Shown in pieces: positions 12,758 through 21,408 of a DNA stretch of 64,000 nucleotides. This stretch comes from Fen-999 sp044220545 (GTDB lineage: Bacteria > Pseudomonadota > Gammaproteobacteria > Burkholderiales > Rhodocyclaceae). Within the stretch, counting starts at the first letter, position 1, and every line of letters starts with the position of its first letter. The stretch covers positions 62,001 through 126,000 of the forward strand of contig JBGAQX010000001.1 of the NCBI GenBank assembly GCA_044220545.1, written 5' to 3'. Position numbers and translations under genes: made by a program. Under the pieces are notes generated by a model that worked only from the letters and a program-made list of their open reading frames with translations, did not search any database and was not told the DNA's origin.

Positions 12758-12789
12758 AAACCCCCGGCACAAGACCTTGCCGGGGGTTT
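12758..12789. terminator. Bidirectional rho-independent terminator between dctM and dctP
   Basis: A perfect 12-bp stem pairs 12758-12769 (AAACCCCCGGCA) with 12778-12789 (TGCCGGGGGTTT) around an 8-base loop. T-rich sequence follows on the plus strand (TTTGTTGTT) and the A run at 12756-12760 gives a T run on the minus strand. It lies 6 bases past the dctM stop and 40 bases past the dctP stop, so it can end both convergent transcripts. Confidence 0.88.
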
Positions 12790-12828
12790 GTTGTTGCGCC
12801 GCTGCCGGCGCCTGATGTCCTCGTGCCG

Positions 12829-13926
12829 CTATTTCTTCGCCGGTGGCGTCTTCAGTGTTTGCAGGAAGCGATCGAGGCTGGCCTCCGCCACGCCGAACCA
12901 CTGGTTCTGCTCCTTCTGATACTTGAAATACTCGGTGGAGACCTTCTTGAACGCCGGGTTCTTGCCGGCTTCGTCGGAGTACAGGTCCATCGCCGCCTGA
13001 TGGGCGGCCTTGAGAATCTCCGCCGAATAGCTGCGCAGCTTGACACCGTTGGCGACCAGGCGGCGCAGAGCGGCCGGGTTCTTGTGGTCGTATTCGGCCA
13101 TCATGGTCACGTTGGCCTCGTAGGCGGCCGCCTCGAACGCGGCCTGGTATTCCCTGGGCAGCTTGGCCCAGGCATCCTTGTTCACGAAGAAGTGAATGCC
13201 CGGACCCGGCTCCCACCAACCCGGGAAGTAATAGTTCTTCGCCACCTTGTAGAAGCCAAGCTTCTCGTCGTCGTAGGGGCCGACCCACTCGGCGCCATCG
13301 ATGGTGCCTTTCTCAAGCGCCGGGTAGATGTCCGACCCGGCGATCTGTTGCGTCACCATGCCCAGAGCCGAGAAGACCGCGCCGCCCAGCCCGGCGATGC
13401 GCATCTTGGTGCCCTTGACATCCTTGAGCGTCTTGAGTTCCTTGCGGAACCAGCCGCCCATCTGCACACCGGTGTTGCCGCCGAGAATGGAAATGATGTT
13501 GTAGTTGCTGTAGAACTCATCGAGCACTTTCTGGCCGCCACCGTAGTAGATCCAGGCATTCAATTGCCGGAAGTTCATGCCGAAAGGCACGGAAGTGCCG
13601 AAGCCGAAGGTCTTGTCCTTGCCAACGTAGTAATAGGAACAGGTATGACAGCACTCGACCGTGCCGTTCTGCGTCACATCCAGCGCCTGCAAGCCGGGAG
13701 CGACCTCGCCGGCGGCAAAAACCTGCACCTCGAACTTCCCCCCCGTCATCGCCTTGAGACGATTCGACAACACCTCGGCGCCGCCATAGATGGTGTCGAG
13801 GCTCTTCGGGAAGCTTGAAGTACAACGCCATTTGATGTTCGGCGCGCTCTGGGCGATGGCTGGCGCCGCGCCGGCGGCCAGAATACCGGTCAGGCCGGCG
13901 TGTTGCAGAAACTTGCGTCGTTCCAT
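12829..13926 (-). CDS. dctP: TRAP transporter substrate-binding protein (DctP/TakP type)
   Basis: Periplasmic solute receptor of 365 residues for the TRAP transporter. The N-terminus (ERRKFLQ followed by a hydrophobic segment and an AIAQ cleavage region) looks like a twin-arginine signal peptide, so it may be exported folded. The body resembles the TakP branch, which binds 2-oxo acids in Rhodobacter: note the segments GTIDGAEWVGPYDD and YYFPGWWEPGPG; the ligand here is inferred only. AAGGAGACGAGA precedes the ATG at 13926, which decides against longer forms. It is convergent with dctQM rather than in one operon with them. Confidence 0.9.
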   Translation of the reverse strand: MERRKFLQHAGLTGILAAGAAPAIAQSAPNIKWRCTSSFPKSLDTIYGGAEVLSNRLKAMTGGKFEVQVFAAGEVAPGLQALDVTQNGTVECCHTCSYYYVGKDKTFGFGTSVPFGMNFRQLNAWIYYGGGQKVLDEFYSNYNIISILGGNTGVQMGGWFRKELKTLKDVKGTKMRIAGLGGAVFSALGMVTQQIAGSDIYPALEKGTIDGAEWVGPYDDEKLGFYKVAKNYYFPGWWEPGPGIHFFVNKDAWAKLPREYQAAFEAAAYEANVTMMAEYDHKNPAALRRLVANGVKLRSYSAEILKAAHQAAMDLYSDEAGKNPAFKKVSTEYFKYQKEQNQWFGVAEASLDRFLQTLKTPPAKK

Positions 13927-14053
13927 TCTCGTCTCCTTGTTGATTTTCGTTGGCGAACGGCAGGCGCGCCGCTGCGTGGCGGAGATACTACACCTCCGAA
14001 GCAAGCACAATGTTGCGGTAAACCGCAACGGCCGTCCGACCCGGGCCGACGAG

Positions 14054-17000
14054 CTATCTTGCCCCCGCTCCATCGCCGATCAGCGAATATGGCGCCCAGA
14101 ACAGGGGATGGGCGTAGGCATAGTCGGGTTGGCCGGTCTTCTCGTCCAGCGCCGTCTTGTCCATCACCGCCAGCATCGCCTGGCGAAAAGCTTCCGCGCG
14201 GGTCAGTTGCGGCTGCTCCGCCTGGCGGCGAAACAGTTCGGTGGTCAGCAGCCGCGCCGAGACTGTCTCCACCGGCCAGTTGGTGACCAGCAAGGCCCGA
14301 GTGCCCGCATAGAAGAAGGCGCGTCCAAGTCCGGACACCGCCTCGGCCGCCGCGCCCTCCCCGGCCGCCGTATTGCAGGCCGACAGCACGACCCAGTCGG
14401 CGCCGAGCTTGAGGCCGAGCACTTCCTCCATGGTCAGCAGCCCATCGACTCCCGCCTCGCCGGTCAGTTCGGGGTTCGAGAGCGCCAGCGCCGGCTGGGT
14501 CAGGCCATTGAGGTCGCCGGGAATCAGGCCGTGGGTGGCGAATACGACCACCCGATAGCGGGTCAGGTCGGCCTGCCTTACCGCGCTTTCGCTGGCCGCC
14601 TTGCCCAGGCGGACGTCCTGTTCGGGGTCGGCCCCAAGCACGGTGGCGATTTCACGCACCTCGGCGGCGGTATCGGGGAGCCGGGCCAAGTCGGCAATGG
14701 TCGCCGATTCGGCGCTGCGCCGGCCGGGACCGTTGCGCACACCGATGGCGCGGCTGGCCAGACGCGTCTTGTTGCCAACGTCATCAGCCGCGTGGCGGGC
14801 ATTGAAGAGGGGGTCGCCGAACCCCAGGAAGGCGGCCCGACCGGTGGATGCGCCCGGGCTGGCGCGCCGCAGGGCAACCAGGGTGCTCACCGAGGGCAAT
14901 TGGGTGATGGCCATCTCCCGCACGAGCCAAGGCACTTGGCGGTAGGCGTCGAAGGCCACCTTGCTCAAGCCCAGCTTGGCGGGTCGGGTCGGCAAGAGGG
15001 CGAAGGGTAGCTGGCCGAGCGGGCCGTGGGAGACGACCAGCAGGCTACCGGCCCCGGCAAAGCCGGCTGCGACAGGTTGCATGAGCCGGGCGTATAGATC
15101 GTGGGCGGCGGCGACGTCGAAGTCGGCATCCGACAGGGTGGTCGCGTTGCCCAGGTCCAGGGTCTTGCGCAACTGGGCCACCCTTTCGGCCATCTGGTCG
15201 CACCCCAGTTCGGCGACGGCAAAGAGCGGTTGGCCGCCGGGCTTCATCGCCCACAGATAGGTGCGCCGTTCACCGACGTAGAGAGCCACCAGGGCTTCGT
15301 CGGCTTTCAGCAGCCGCTGCGCCTCGGTCGGCGTTACGGGTTGGGGATCGACCAGTTGGGCGTAGTCGGGGTGGTCGCGGGCAATCCGTTGCCGCAGATC
15401 CGCGCGCTGCTGGCGGAATAGCGGGATGTCGCGCCGGAGGTCCGCGACGATCTGGTTGAGGCGCTGCTCGGCGGGCACCGATTGCAGGCGGGAGAGCGTT
15501 TCCTTGAGGGTGGCGACGCGGTGCCCGAGATCCTGCTCCTCGCGGGCCAGCGCTGCCAGTTGCGGGTCGCGGATCGCTGTGCGCGCGGCACTGGCGGCAA
15601 GGGCTTTCTGTACCGAGGAGCCACGCGCGACATCGGCGGCGCGGAAGGCTTCGGCAACCAGGTCGAAGCCGGCCGGGGCGGCGTTGCTTCGGTACAGGTC
15701 GTGCAGGAGATCGAGGTAGGCCTCGAGCACGACGACGAGACGCCGGTTGCCGGCGGTAGCGCCTTCGTCGCCGCCGTCGGCCAATCCACTCATGAGGCGT
15801 GGCAAGGCGACGCGAAACTGGGTCAGGGCCTCCTGGGCCCGACCGGTGGCCGCCAGGGCCAGGCCGAGAAACGCACGCGCTTCGGCGAGGCCGCGATCCT
15901 CGGGGGCCAGGCGCGCCACGCGATCGGCGACCAGACCTTCCAGCATGGTCACGGCCTCCGGAGCACGATCCAGGCGAACCAGAGTCAGTGCCCAATCTTC
16001 GTTCCCCTGACCGAGGCGACGCTGTAGCTCACTATCGCCGGCAAGCGCGGCTTCGATGGCACCGTATTGCCGCAACGCCGCTTCCCAGCGCCGTTGCATG
16101 ACATACACCGCGGCGAGGCCGCGTCGGACGCCTGTCAACATTCGCGATGCGGGGGCGACACCTTGCTTCTCGAGTATCTCGACCACGGTTCTGGATAGCT
16201 TCTCGGCATCGGTGAGCCGGTTCTGCTCCACGAGGACGTGTATCAGACCTTCGGCATGAATGAACGGGAACGGCGACCCGGCGCCATACTCGGCCAAAGC
16301 CCGACGGAGGATGTCTCGGTACAGAACCTCGGCCTCCACCAGTCGCCCTTGCGCCGCGATCATGTCGGCTTGTGCCTTGCGGGCAACCAGCATGACACCG
16401 ACCATCAGCCTTTGCGTCTGGGTCTCCATGCCCCGCTCCAGTCGGGCCAGGTTGACAGGCAAGTCTTGCTCACGAAGATCGGCGGCCTTTCGGAAATGGT
16501 TTTCCGCTTCCGCATACTTGCCGCCGCCCCAGGCAACGCCGCCACGCGTCCGCTCTAGACTGGCCTCCCAGGTCAAGCTCCACATGTTTCGCACCGGCGA
16601 GTTGCGCAATTCGAAGAACGCGCTTTCCGCCTGTTTCAGATGCCGTTGCGCGGCGGCGAGGTCACCGTGACGAGCCGCGTTTTCGGCGAGAAACGAATGA
16701 CTGGCCAGGCGCTGTCCACCCAGGGGCGCCGCCCGGGCATTCTGCTCCTGTATCTTCATGGCGGTCAGCAAGTTGCCGGAGTGAATCTCCGCCGCCGTCA
16801 CCTCGACCACCAACTGGCCGTCGATCTCGCCCCCCCAGGCATTGGCCGACGCCCAGGCGTCGCGATACTCCTTCAGGTAGCGGTCGGTCAGGCCGAGTAT
16901 CTCGGCGGCACGACCCCGCTCCCGGTGGGCGAGCGCCAGTTCCTTCTGGTTGAGATTGGCCGGGATGGCCGCATCGAGAAGCCGGCGCGCCTCTTTCAGT

Positions 17001-17137
17001 TCGGAGTCATCCAGCCGTGCCGTGCGCAGTTGCAATACGACGTCGTCGACCGTACGCGGCGGCAGGGCGAACAAGGCCTCGGTACGGGCGGAAGCCACTA
17101 CCAGCGATGCCATCAGTACGATTCGAATCCGCTTCAT
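14054..17137 (-). CDS. Exported TPR-CHAT domain protein (putative caspase-like protease)
   Basis: Large protein of 1027 residues. An N-terminal hydrophobic segment (about 6-25) suggests export. Residues about 60-480 are helical repeats of TPR type, with recurring A-x(7)-A/G patterns such as ALAHRERGRAAEILG. A charged coiled-coil linker (about 530-600) leads to a CHAT domain (about 650-1020), the caspase/separase-related fold. The expected catalytic pair is visible: H869 in VFATHG and C921 in VLSACNT. Typical CHAT landmarks GLGRAFFYAGTRALLVTNWPV and HPLFWAPYSLIG close the domain. It stands alone: 127 bases before dctP and 104 bases from pmbA. Substrate and trigger are unknown. Confidence 0.88.
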   Translation of the reverse strand: MKRIRIVLMASLVVASARTEALFALPPRTVDDVVLQLRTARLDDSELKEARRLLDAAIPANLNQKELALAHRERGRAAEILGLTDRYLKEYRDAWASANAWGGEIDGQLVVEVTAAEIHSGNLLTAMKIQEQNARAAPLGGQRLASHSFLAENAARHGDLAAAQRHLKQAESAFFELRNSPVRNMWSLTWEASLERTRGGVAWGGGKYAEAENHFRKAADLREQDLPVNLARLERGMETQTQRLMVGVMLVARKAQADMIAAQGRLVEAEVLYRDILRRALAEYGAGSPFPFIHAEGLIHVLVEQNRLTDAEKLSRTVVEILEKQGVAPASRMLTGVRRGLAAVYVMQRRWEAALRQYGAIEAALAGDSELQRRLGQGNEDWALTLVRLDRAPEAVTMLEGLVADRVARLAPEDRGLAEARAFLGLALAATGRAQEALTQFRVALPRLMSGLADGGDEGATAGNRRLVVVLEAYLDLLHDLYRSNAAPAGFDLVAEAFRAADVARGSSVQKALAASAARTAIRDPQLAALAREEQDLGHRVATLKETLSRLQSVPAEQRLNQIVADLRRDIPLFRQQRADLRQRIARDHPDYAQLVDPQPVTPTEAQRLLKADEALVALYVGERRTYLWAMKPGGQPLFAVAELGCDQMAERVAQLRKTLDLGNATTLSDADFDVAAAHDLYARLMQPVAAGFAGAGSLLVVSHGPLGQLPFALLPTRPAKLGLSKVAFDAYRQVPWLVREMAITQLPSVSTLVALRRASPGASTGRAAFLGFGDPLFNARHAADDVGNKTRLASRAIGVRNGPGRRSAESATIADLARLPDTAAEVREIATVLGADPEQDVRLGKAASESAVRQADLTRYRVVVFATHGLIPGDLNGLTQPALALSNPELTGEAGVDGLLTMEEVLGLKLGADWVVLSACNTAAGEGAAAEAVSGLGRAFFYAGTRALLVTNWPVETVSARLLTTELFRRQAEQPQLTRAEAFRQAMLAVMDKTALDEKTGQPDYAYAHPLFWAPYSLIGDGAGAR

Positions 17138-17210
17138 GGCTGGACCATCCCACCACCCAAGACACTATTCCGGCCGGTGCCAGCAAGGGATTGGCCACAC
17201 TAGCGCCGGA

Positions 17211-17245
17211 TTGATCGGCAAGACTGGACTCAAGTCCCCGATCAA
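17211..17245. repeat. Inverted repeat across the pmbA stop codon
   Basis: TTGATCGG at 17211-17218 pairs perfectly with CCGATCAA at 17238-17245, and a nested GGACT/AGTCC dyad lies inside. The right arm overlaps the pmbA stop (17242-17244). On the pmbA strand it would form a 3'-end hairpin, but no T run follows, so it may protect the mRNA end or be a protein site rather than an intrinsic terminator. Confidence 0.4.
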
Positions 17246-18591
17246 TTCCCGGCCACCGTCATCCGGTCGATGAGGATCGAACCGACCTGCTTCGAGCCGC
17301 GCACCACCGTGTCGTTGCCGATGGCGACGATGCCGGCGAACATGTCCTTCAGATTGCCGGCGACGGTAATTTCATGGACGGGATAGGCGATCTCGCCGCC
17401 CTCCACCCAGTAGCCGGCCGCGCCGCGCGAGTAGTCGCCGTTAACATAGTTGATGCCGTGACCGAGCAGTTCCGTGACCAGCAACCCGGTGCCCATTTGT
17501 CGCAGCAGGCCGGCGAAATCCAGCGGGCCGGGCTCGACCAGCAGATTGTGGCTGCCGCCGGCGTTGCCGGTGGTGGCCATGCCGAGCTTGCGCGCCGAAT
17601 AGGTGGAGAGGAAATAGCCGCGCAGGACACCGCCTTCGACCACGTCGCGATCGCGCGTCACCACGCCGTCGTCGTCGAAGGGGCTGGAGGCCAGGCCCTT
17701 CTTCAGATGCGGCAGCTCGGCGATGCGCACGAACTCGGGGAAGATGCGCTTGCCCAGCGCATCGAGCAGGAAGGACGCCTTGCGGTAGAGCGAGCCGCCG
17801 CTGGCGGCATGGACGAAGCTGCCGATCAGGCCGGCGGCCAGCGGCGCCTCCAGCAGCACGGGCACCTGGCGCGTCTTCAGCTTGCGCGCGCCCAGACGGG
17901 CCAGCGTGCGCCGCGCGGCGTAGTCGCCGATGGCCTCGGGCGCGGCCAGGTCGCGCGGATCGCGCTGGCCGGAATACCAGTCGTCGCGCTGCATGGCGTC
18001 GCCTTCGCCGGCAATCGCCGAGCACGACAGGTAGTGGCGCGAAGTCGCATAGCCGCCTATGAAGCCGAGGCTGTTGGCCGAGATGAAATGGGACTGCTGC
18101 ACCGAGACGCTGGCGCCTTCGGTATTGGTGATCAGCGGGCTGACGTCGAACGCGGCCTGTTCGCAGCGTTGGGCGATGCCGATCGCTTCTTCCACCGGCA
18201 AGTGCCAGGGATAAAAGAGATCGAGGTCGATGCCGCCCTGTGCCGGCGTCGCCAGCAGGCTCGCCTCCGGCAGACCGGCGCAAGGGTCTTCGGCCGTGAA
18301 GCGGGCGATCGACAGCGCCGCCTCGACGGTGGCGCGCACGGCATCGGCGGAGAAGTCCGAAGTGGAGGCATGGCCGCGGCGCTGACCGAGATAGACGGTG
18401 ACGCCGATACCCTTGTCGCGGTTGTACTCGATGGTCTCGACTTCCTGCCGGCGCACCGTCACCGACTGACCGAAGGCCTCGGAAACATCGGTTTCGCAGG
18501 CGCTGGCACCGAGGCGGCGCGCGTCGTCGAGCACCTGTTGCGCCAACGAGACCAGACGCGCGCGGCTGTAGCTGAATTCCTGTTCGGACAT
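17242..18591 (-). CDS. pmbA: Metalloprotease PmbA/TldE
   Basis: TldE subunit of the TldD/TldE cytoplasmic protease that processes peptides such as microcin B17 and degrades the CcdA antitoxin in E. coli. The 449 residues are full length. Family segments include the N-terminal VTVRRQEVETIEYN region, GIGVTVYLGQRRGHAST, and the C-terminal GLLVTELLGHGINYVNGDYSRGAAGYWVE block. TldE lacks the HExxxH zinc motif of its partner TldD, and none is seen here; tldD is not in the window. The gene is divergent from yjgA, with only 38 bases between starts. Confidence 0.95.
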   Translation of the reverse strand: MSEQEFSYSRARLVSLAQQVLDDARRLGASACETDVSEAFGQSVTVRRQEVETIEYNRDKGIGVTVYLGQRRGHASTSDFSADAVRATVEAALSIARFTAEDPCAGLPEASLLATPAQGGIDLDLFYPWHLPVEEAIGIAQRCEQAAFDVSPLITNTEGASVSVQQSHFISANSLGFIGGYATSRHYLSCSAIAGEGDAMQRDDWYSGQRDPRDLAAPEAIGDYAARRTLARLGARKLKTRQVPVLLEAPLAAGLIGSFVHAASGGSLYRKASFLLDALGKRIFPEFVRIAELPHLKKGLASSPFDDDGVVTRDRDVVEGGVLRGYFLSTYSARKLGMATTGNAGGSHNLLVEPGPLDFAGLLRQMGTGLLVTELLGHGINYVNGDYSRGAAGYWVEGGEIAYPVHEITVAGNLKDMFAGIVAIGNDTVVRGSKQVGSILIDRMTVAGN

Positions 18592-18629
18592 GAAAAGGCG
18601 GACACCAAGTTAAAGATACAATCATACCC

Positions 18630-19205
18630 GTGGAACCCTCAGCCCATTTGGACGACCATGACGACGCCGGCCACGCCGAAGACACCGGCCCCGGCCGCCC
18701 CAGCAAGTCGCGCCTGAAGCGCGAAATGGATGCGCTCCAGTCGCTCGGCGAGCAACTGGTGGCCGTCAAGCCGGATCGTCTGGCGAAGATCGACATGCCC
18801 GACAAGCTGCGCGACGCGGTGCGCGACGCCCAGCGCTTCATCAACAAGCACGAGGCAAAGCGGCGGCAATTGCAATACATCGGCCGCCTGATGCGCGACG
18901 TGGACCCCGCGCCCATCCAGGCCGCGCTGGACGAGATCAACGGTGTTTCGGCGGCGGCCAATGCCCGCCAGCACGCCCTGGAGCGCCTGCGCGCCCGCCT
19001 CCTCGAAGACGAGGCGGTGCTGGGCGAAATCGCCGGCGAACATCCCGGCGCCGACCTTCAGCACCTGCGCCAGTTGCGGCGCAACGCCCTCAAGGAAGCG
19101 GCGGCGAACAAACCGCCGCGCGCTTTCCGCGAACTGTTCCGCGTCCTGCGCGCGTTGGAGGAAACATCCCATGAGCCAGATGAGCCTGGAACTGCCGACG
19201 ACTGA
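18630..19205 (+). CDS. yjgA: Ribosome-associated protein YjgA/DarP (DUF615)
   Basis: Late-stage 50S assembly factor family, 191 residues. The conserved block starts at GPGRPSKSRLKREMDALQ and includes RFINKHEAKRRQLQYIGRLMR near the middle. The first 20 residues are acidic and His-rich, the C-terminus is basic then acidic. The start is GTG 18630. It is back to back with pmbA and its 3' end overlaps mogA by 35 bases, so yjgA and mogA are probably co-transcribed. Confidence 0.93.
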   Translation: MEPSAHLDDHDDAGHAEDTGPGRPSKSRLKREMDALQSLGEQLVAVKPDRLAKIDMPDKLRDAVRDAQRFINKHEAKRRQLQYIGRLMRDVDPAPIQAALDEINGVSAAANARQHALERLRARLLEDEAVLGEIAGEHPGADLQHLRQLRRNALKEAAANKPPRAFRELFRVLRALEETSHEPDEPGTADD

Positions 19206-19758
19206 CGACCTGCTGATCGGGCTGGTGTCGATCTCCGACCGGGCATCGAGCGGTGTCTACGAAGACATGGGCATCCCCGCCCTGCGCGAGTGGTTCTCCA
19301 CCGCCCTGACCAGCCCGTGGCGCCTGGAAAGCCGGCTGATCGCCGACGAACAGGCGACCATCGAGGCGACCTTGATCGAGTTGTGCGACCGGGAAGGCTG
19401 CCATCTGGTGCTCACCACCGGCGGCACCGGCCCGGCGCCGCGCGACGTGACTCCGGAAGCAACGCTGGCGGTCGCCGACAAGGTGTTGCCGGGCTTTGGC
19501 GAACAGATGCGCCAGGTGAGCCTGAAGTACGTGCCGACGGCCATTCTGTCCCGCCAGGTCGGCGTGATCCGCGGCAAGACCCTGATCATCAACCTGCCCG
19601 GCCAGCCCAAGGCGATCAAGGAGACGCTCGACGGCGTCTTCGCCGCCGTGCCCTACTGCGTCGATCTGATCGGCGGGCCGTACATCGAAACCGACGAGGC
19701 CGTGGTCAAGGCCTTCCGGCCGAAGTCGGCGCGGCGACCGGCCCCGCCGACGCGCTAG
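19171..19758 (+). CDS. mogA: Molybdopterin adenylyltransferase
   Basis: MogA adenylates molybdopterin before molybdate insertion. The 195-residue product has the N-terminal IGLVSISDRASSGVYEDMG block, the MPT-binding TTGGTGPAPRDVTPEA motif and the GKTLIINLPGQPKAIKE segment, all typical. The ATG at 19171 has GGAGGAA nine bases upstream, inside the end of yjgA. The stop overlaps the stop of the convergent PilZ-like gene. Together with the MoeB-like gene at 3440 it shows that the organism makes molybdenum cofactor. Confidence 0.94.
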   Translation: MSQMSLELPTTDDLLIGLVSISDRASSGVYEDMGIPALREWFSTALTSPWRLESRLIADEQATIEATLIELCDREGCHLVLTTGGTGPAPRDVTPEATLAVADKVLPGFGEQMRQVSLKYVPTAILSRQVGVIRGKTLIINLPGQPKAIKETLDGVFAAVPYCVDLIGGPYIETDEAVVKAFRPKSARRPAPPTR

Positions 19759-21242
19759 ACGGCGAGTTCGGCGCGGTACTGGCCGATGACGTGCCGGGCG
19801 CCGTCTTCGACCAGGGCGTTGGGAAACAGCCAGAACCGGCGGCCCTCCACCTCGACCTTGAGGGGAATCTGTTCCTCCCAGGCCGCCGGTGACAGCGCCA
19901 GCCGCACATATTCCCCCTCGCCCAGCGGGTCGAGGGCGATCAGCTCGGTCGACAAGCCCCGGCTGTCCGCGACCAGTCCGTGTGGCGTCTTCGACAGGGT
20001 TTCGATGCCGACGCCGCCGGTCGAGTCGGAGAGTCTGCTGAAACGGCGCACCACCCCGACCAGCCAGTTATCGCCACCCTCCGGCCGCATGCCGACCAGG
20101 ACGCCGACCTTGAGCCATTCCTTGCCGGTCAGCGCAACCTGCGCGCCGATGCCCCCCTGGCTGACATTCTCGACCAGCCACGAATCCCCGTCGTCGGCCT
20201 CCATGGGCAGGCCGAGCAAGTGGCGTCGAATTTCCGCCAGACCGTGCGCGATGCTCATGCGCGACTTGACCTGGCGCCGTTCGTGGCCGCGCATCGGCGG
20301 CACCGGCGACCAGCAGGTGTTCAGATGATCCAGTACCGGCAGCACCACCCGCGGTGAATATCGGCCGCCGAAATTGACGTCGGCGGGGAGCTCCCCGCGC
20401 GCCGCTATTCCCGCCCGCAACCGGGCCAGGGCGGCCAGCGCGGAACCCGTGGCGAAGAAACGCAGCGTCGGCGTGATCGCGGGGATCACGGCCAGCCGCG
20501 TCGGCGGCAGCGGCTTGGCGAGATCGACCCAATAGACGTTGTCGGGCCGCGCCTGATCGGTCAGCGAAAACGACGGCAGCAAATGGGTGATCAGCCGCTC
20601 GGCGATCTCGATCTCGATCGGCAGCAGCTTGTCCATGGACGACGACTGGAGAATCAGTATCCGCAGGTATTCAGCCTCGGGGGTCGTTGCACCGGCATTG
20701 GCATACAGGCTGGCGGTCGCGCTGGCGACCTTGCCCCGACCGGCCTCGAGATAGGCATCGCCGGCCAATTGCCACAAGCCACCATCGAGCGGCCCGTAGC
20801 AGAACTGCTCCCACTTGAGTTCGCCGCCGTAGGCGTGGAGCAGCCGCGCGCAAAGCAGCGCGAGTTGCGGCCGAGGGATATCGATATTCGCCGGGTCGTC
20901 GCGATGAAGCAGCAGCGTCTGCCGGTAGGCGGCCGCCAGCGCCACCCAGTAGGCGTGGCCGATCTGCCAGAGTCGAAACGCCCGAGCCCGGCTCTGGGTC
21001 GGCGCGAGGTAGTCGCGGGCCAGCTTGCCCGACTGCGGCCGGACCGCCTCGTCGATCTGGAGCACCAGTTCCAGACGGCGCCCGGGTGGAAACTCCGGCG
21101 TGGCGACCAGCGATTCCAGCCACGCGGTGGCGCTTTCCAGCGCCGCCGACGCATCCAGTGCCGGCAACTCGACGAGCAGGCGGCGGACCTCCCTGGCATC
21201 GGCCAAGGGGTGGTCAACTTTCGGGGAAAACAGACCCAGCAT
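19755..21242 (-). CDS. PilZ-like domain protein of 495 residues
   Basis: Probable cyclic-di-GMP-responsive or PilZ-derived protein. Residues 1-300 are a helical region without recognised domain. From about 317 a beta-rich part begins with a basic ERRQVKSR stretch followed by NVSQGGIG at 359-366, which resembles the PilZ signature (RxxxR then D/N-x-S-x-x-G). The arginine spacing is off by one from consensus, so c-di-GMP binding is uncertain. The ATG at 21242 is chosen because upstream codons to 21575 code for arginine-rich, non-domain sequence. No membrane segment is seen. Related proteins occur in Rhodocyclales; the exact role is unknown. Confidence 0.7.
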   Translation of the reverse strand: MLGLFSPKVDHPLADAREVRRLLVELPALDASAALESATAWLESLVATPEFPPGRRLELVLQIDEAVRPQSGKLARDYLAPTQSRARAFRLWQIGHAYWVALAAAYRQTLLLHRDDPANIDIPRPQLALLCARLLHAYGGELKWEQFCYGPLDGGLWQLAGDAYLEAGRGKVASATASLYANAGATTPEAEYLRILILQSSSMDKLLPIEIEIAERLITHLLPSFSLTDQARPDNVYWVDLAKPLPPTRLAVIPAITPTLRFFATGSALAALARLRAGIAARGELPADVNFGGRYSPRVVLPVLDHLNTCWSPVPPMRGHERRQVKSRMSIAHGLAEIRRHLLGLPMEADDGDSWLVENVSQGGIGAQVALTGKEWLKVGVLVGMRPEGGDNWLVGVVRRFSRLSDSTGGVGIETLSKTPHGLVADSRGLSTELIALDPLGEGEYVRLALSPAAWEEQIPLKVEVEGRRFWLFPNALVEDGARHVIGQYRAELAV

Positions 21243-21408
21243 TGCGCGGTTCCGGTGTTGAGCTAGTCGATCAGCATACTGGAATACCGCCGGGCCGTCA
21301 TGGCGGATCGGATGGCGAAGGCGCTGAACGTTTCCTCTAGAATACCGAGCCGACCATAGACATCGCCCGACAACCGCCCCGCCCTCCGACAGCCCCCGGG
21401 CAACCGCC

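Noticed and set aside
11696..13288. 530-codon minus-strand open frame across dctM and dctP ends
   Set aside because: It runs antisense to dctM and in a wrong frame of dctP, has low-complexity composition (EHQDQ-type) and no start signals.
14054..17137. CRISPR-linked Craspase (TPR-CHAT with gRAMP)
   Set aside because: No gRAMP/Cas gene or repeat array is in the window, and the N-terminus looks exported.
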